Of a stretch of 64,000 nucleotides of DNA, positions 61,375-64,000 are shown one piece after another. The first letter of the stretch is position 1; each line of letters starts with the position of its first letter. The stretch is from contig JAENYZ010000001.1 of assembly GCA_016841525.1 (NCBI GenBank), positions 620,001 to 684,000 of the forward strand. The letters run 5' to 3'. This stretch comes from Anaerolineaceae bacterium (lineage in GTDB: Bacteria; Chloroflexota; Anaerolineae; Anaerolineales; Anaerolineaceae). The position numbers were made by a program, and so were the translations under genes. The notes below the pieces were generated by a model that saw only the letters and a list, made by a program, of their open reading frames with translations, had not been told where the DNA came from and did not search any database.

Positions 61375-61620
61375 ATGGGTTTATTATCAACAATTGTTGT
61401 CGGTCTAATTGCCGGCTTGCTGGCATCCTGGATCATGAAAGCCAAAACTGGGGTCTTCGTTGACCTTCTTTTAGGTGTGGTTGGCGCTATTTTGGGCGGC
61501 TGGATTTCGAGTTTGCTCACCGGCTCAGACCTGGTGACTGGTTTTAATTTAACCAGCATCCTGGTTGCCCTCGGCGGCGCCATTGTGGTCATCTTCATTT
61601 ACCGCTTATTAAAGAGGTAA
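61375..61620 (+). CDS. GlsB/YeaQ/YmgE family membrane protein
   Basis: The 81-residue protein has three short hydrophobic segments and the family pattern VVGLIAGLLASWIMKAKTG, then LGVVGAILGGWISS. It belongs to the transglycosylase-associated (GlsB) stress proteins. TAGGAG precedes the ATG. The Gls24/Asp23 relative of its usual partners is encoded at 552-917. Confidence 0.85.
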   Translation: MGLLSTIVVGLIAGLLASWIMKAKTGVFVDLLLGVVGAILGGWISSLLTGSDLVTGFNLTSILVALGGAIVVIFIYRLLKR

Positions 61621-61938
61621 TAAACGACTTATTCTAGAAAAGGCGGTCAAAATTTGTTCTGAACAAAGCTTTTGATCGTCGCGCCATATCAAAAAAACCA
61701 AAAGAGCCTCTTGTTCAAACAAGAAGCTCTTTTTAAGTTTGTCTCTGGTGATTCAGAAAATTCTGTAAACATATTGTTAGCAGCTGGCACACATGCGGGA
61801 AGAAATATCAGACTTAAAATTATAACAACCCGAAAATTTTTCATCTTCAGTCCAATCCATAGATGTTAGTTGGTGTCTCCACCCACTAACATCTACTTCC
61901 GCTAAAATATAACCCCGTGATAATGAATGGTTAGCTGA
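61621..61938. other. Intergenic region with terminator
   Basis: Apart from the hairpin at 61699-61735, these 318 bases show no gene. A 65-codon frame at 61672-61869 includes the terminator and is not called. Confidence 0.55.
61699..61735 (+). terminator. Intrinsic terminator after the GlsB-type gene
   Basis: AAAAGAGC and GCTCTTTT close an inner CTTGTT and AACAAG pairing, followed by TTTTT. It lies about 80 bases after the stop. Confidence 0.75.
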
Positions 61939-62445
61939 TCAAAGCAGTAAAATACCTCCAACAACCAGGCTTATCAAACCAACAAACAGAAAAACGATTC
62001 CCGCAATAAGCAATACAGACGATCCTTTTGCTGAACGCTCCAGGACTGCTTCTTCCGGTTTTGCCGGATTGTAAAACACGGTTACCTTTGATCCATCGGG
62101 ATATTTCGCCGCGATCAACTCAGCTTTCTCTGCTTTAGAATAGGATGATTTCCCGGCAAATGAAACCCTATCAGAGGTGTACAGCATATTATCAACCTGG
62201 TAGGTATAGCTGATCTCTGGGGAGTACATTGGCTGGCTCTGACCTTGCTCATCGTCACCCCCAAACACACTTTCATCAACCGCCACGCCTGACTTAACAA
62301 TCGTACCCCCTATCTCGTGCCAGGACATACTCTCCTGGGCTTTTTTCTTGTTTCGTTGATGAAGCAGGATCAGCAAAATACCAATCCCTGAAAACAAAAC
62401 CACAAAAACAATCATCAAAATCAGACCTAATGTGCTCGTTGCCAT
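61939..62445 (-). CDS. DUF3592 membrane protein
   Basis: The 168-residue product has an N-terminal and a C-terminal transmembrane helix (LILMIVFVVLFSGIGILLILL and VLLIAGIVFLFVGLISLVV, cut to the fold here). A beta-rich loop between them holds the DUF3592 pattern YTYQVDNMLYTSDRV and GSKVTVFYNPAKPEEAVLE. GAGGAAT precedes the ATG. No function is known. Confidence 0.82.
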   Translation of the reverse strand: MATSTLGLILMIVFVVLFSGIGILLILLHQRNKKKAQESMSWHEIGGTIVKSGVAVDESVFGGDDEQGQSQPMYSPEISYTYQVDNMLYTSDRVSFAGKSSYSKAEKAELIAAKYPDGSKVTVFYNPAKPEEAVLERSAKGSSVLLIAGIVFLFVGLISLVVGGILLL

Positions 62446-62829
62446 TTATTCCTCTAACTTTCTTATGTTAATAGCGCCGCTAATTTGTTCTTCTTTCATG
62501 ATAATATACTGCCAAGTATACAAAATTCCTTGATAGAAAATCAATATATAAAATAATCTTTTTATACAAATGTTCTGACATTAGGTATGTATGCCAGTTA
62601 ACTGCATACAAGCATCACCCTGGATACGGATCTAGGTACAGGCAAAACTGATATTTTGATCATGTAAACAATTCTCCACAATTGGGAATATCTCATTAAT
62701 TATGGATTTAGTCATATTTTACTAATATCAAATATCATCAAATAAGGAATTTCCTCAGATTTTCTCTGCCCTAAAAATTAGAGTTAAATTAAGTTGTATA
62801 ATTGAAAAAAATTATTAAGGAGGCTGTAA
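62446..62829. other. Divergent intergenic region with a palindrome
   Basis: The 384 bases are A/T-rich. A near-perfect palindrome (TGTATGC, one unpaired base, AGTTAACT, GCATACA) lies at 62588-62610 and looks like an operator. A TATAAT at 62797-62802 lies 28 bases before the GTG start at 62830. Confidence 0.5.
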
Positions 62830-64000
62830 GTGATTCAATCAGATGTTTTAATTTTAGGTGGTTTATCAGGTATTACTGCTGGCATAAGCTGTCGTCGTCA
62901 CTATCCAGACAAAAAGGTTGTATTGGTGCGCAAGGAAGGCACCATCCTTATCCCCTGTGGGATTCCATATATCTACGGGACTGTAGGTGGACCGCAGTAC
63001 AATGTCATTCCCGACGGCTTACTGGAAAGCAATGATATCCAGCTTGTTAAAAATGAAGCGGTTGATGTTGATCGTGAAAAGAAGATCGTCACTCTTGCCG
63101 ATGGTGAAACCATAAGCTATGACAAGTTAGTGTTTGCAACCGGCTCTCTCCCGGCAGTGCCGCCAATACCCGGGGTTGACAAGAAAAATGTTTACCCAAT
63201 CCGGAAAGATTATCACTACCTCGAAGATGTGTTTGAGGAGATGAAATCTGTCAGGGATATTGTGATCATTGGTGGCGGGTTTATTGGCGTCGAGTTTGCG
63301 GACGAATGCAGAAAAGGGCGAGATGTCAACATCACCGTCGTTGAAGCCCTGCCGCACTGCCTTCAAATGGCATTAGATGACGAATTTTGCGCTGAAGCAC
63401 AGGAAAAATTATCCGAAACCGGCGTGAAAATTTTAGTTAACACCAAAGTTGAATCCATTATAGGTGATGATGCTGTTAGCGGCGTTCGATTATCCGATGG
63501 GAACGAGCTTAAAGCAGACATGGTTATCCTCGGAATTGGAGCAAAACCCAATACAAGCCTTGCCGAAAAATCAGGAATTGAGTTGGGTTACAACAAAGCT
63601 ATCAGGGTTGATGCCCACATGCAGACTTACACAGACCCGAATATCTTTGCCTGTGGTGATTGTGCAGAGAAACAATCCTTTTTTACGGGGCGACCAATAA
63701 ACGTGATGCTGGCATCCATTGCTACAGCAGAAGCGCGTATTGCAGGCGCAAACCTATATTCTCCAGTGCACCATCATACTGGTGCGATCAGTGTGTTTTC
63801 GAGCGTTGTGGACGGCCGCGCCTTTGCTGTTGCCGGGTTAACAGAGCGACAGGCGAAAGAATATGGCATGAACATTGTTATCGGCAGAGCACAAGCACCT
63901 GATACTCACCCCGGCGGCATGCCCAATTCAACAATGACAAAGGTCAAGTTGATGTTTGCGAAAGAAACAGGCGTTATTCTGGGTGGGTCCATTTCAGGAG
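62830..64000 (+). CDS. FAD-dependent oxidoreductase, CoA-disulfide reductase-like, 5' part
   Basis: The frame starts at GTG 62830 with AAGGAGG upstream and stays open for 390 codons to the window end. The N-terminal FAD motif is VLILGGLSGITAGI. A redox Cys near residue 43 lies in CGIPYIYG, the NAD motif is IVIIGGGFIGVEFA, and FACGDCAEK is the FAD-binding region. The layout fits CoA-disulfide reductase or NADH oxidase flavoproteins that use a single Cys. The C-terminus, possibly with extra domains, lies outside. Confidence 0.9.
   Translation, partial: MIQSDVLILGGLSGITAGISCRRHYPDKKVVLVRKEGTILIPCGIPYIYGTVGGPQYNVIPDGLLESNDIQLVKNEAVDVDREKKIVTLADGETISYDKLVFATGSLPAVPPIPGVDKKNVYPIRKDYHYLEDVFEEMKSVRDIVIIGGGFIGVEFADECRKGRDVNITVVEALPHCLQMALDDEFCAEAQEKLSETGVKILVNTKVESIIGDDAVSGVRLSDGNELKADMVILGIGAKPNTSLAEKSGIELGYNKAIRVDAHMQTYTDPNIFACGDCAEKQSFFTGRPINVMLASIATAEARIAGANLYSPVHHHTGAISVFSSVVDGRAFAVAGLTERQAKEYGMNIVIGRAQAPDTHPGGMPNSTMTKVKLMFAKETGVILGGSISG

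Noticed and set aside
61672-61869. 65-codon frame downstream of the GlsB-type gene
   Set aside because: It spans the terminator hairpin and has no start context.

Overview
The window looks like chromosome from an anaerobic, non-photosynthetic Chloroflexi bacterium of the Anaerolineae type. This is inferred from gene content, not from a database match. The evidence is a moderate G+C composition, a Rex redox regulator, a RecG with a long N-terminal extension, threonine/proline-rich 'PTPTPT' linkers on secreted and membrane proteins, a Cys-Ala repeat protein beside radical SAM genes, many palindromic intergenic repeats, and many genes for small membrane proteins. No phage, plasmid, IS transposase, rRNA or CRISPR array is visible.

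Left part (1-15007). The end of rpe converges on rpmB. A divergent run follows: an Asp23-family gene, a FakA-like DhaL gene, recG, coaD and a coiled-coil protein. The rpe, rpmB, yloU, yloV, recG neighbourhood resembles the Firmicutes one. folC and lon lie on the minus strand. Next come an unusual SRPBCC-PDZ-DinB fusion, an MreB-like gene with a membrane partner, and rex.

Centre-left (15189-20708). This is the most interesting locus: a five-gene plus-strand cassette. It holds a membrane zinc-ribbon protein, a secreted or membrane protein ending in Gly-rich sequence plus a seven-cysteine Cys-Ala tail, a radical SAM/SPASM protein with a PqqD-like N-terminus, a paralogue that has lost every cluster cysteine, and a SAM methyltransferase. 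I read it as a RiPP-like system that modifies the C-terminal tail of a large membrane protein. A perfect 12-bp hairpin separates the candidate substrate from the enzymes.

Centre (20924-44453). This holds a secreted subtilase, gluconokinase, TrmO, a lipoprotein bracketed by a tRNA-Val gene and a 39-bp copy of its 3' half (an attachment-site remnant), FAH hydrolase, DUF503, an SDR, a B12-binding radical SAM protein with its DUF2344 partner, tRNA-Arg, ligA, an RlmI-like methyltransferase, tmRNA, an exported nuclease/phosphatase, a SpoIIE-type phosphatase, threonine dehydrogenase, a half-size permease, FmdB, another SDR and a large exported Kelch-like protein.

Right part (44863-64000). A DNA-repair block comes first: an MrfA-like helicase with an inserted HNH domain, the MrfB-like exonuclease, then YebC, ruvC, a SpoU methyltransferase and ruvA. 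A three-gene cassette of two atypical kinase-like proteins and a TPR/membrane/SH3-like protein follows. Then come a minus-strand set of small membrane proteins (DUF3159, DUF4345, DUF1475, DUF1295) with DegV, an SRPBCC protein, a GlsB-type protein, a DUF3592 protein, and the 5' part of a CoA-disulfide-reductase-like flavoprotein cut by the window end.
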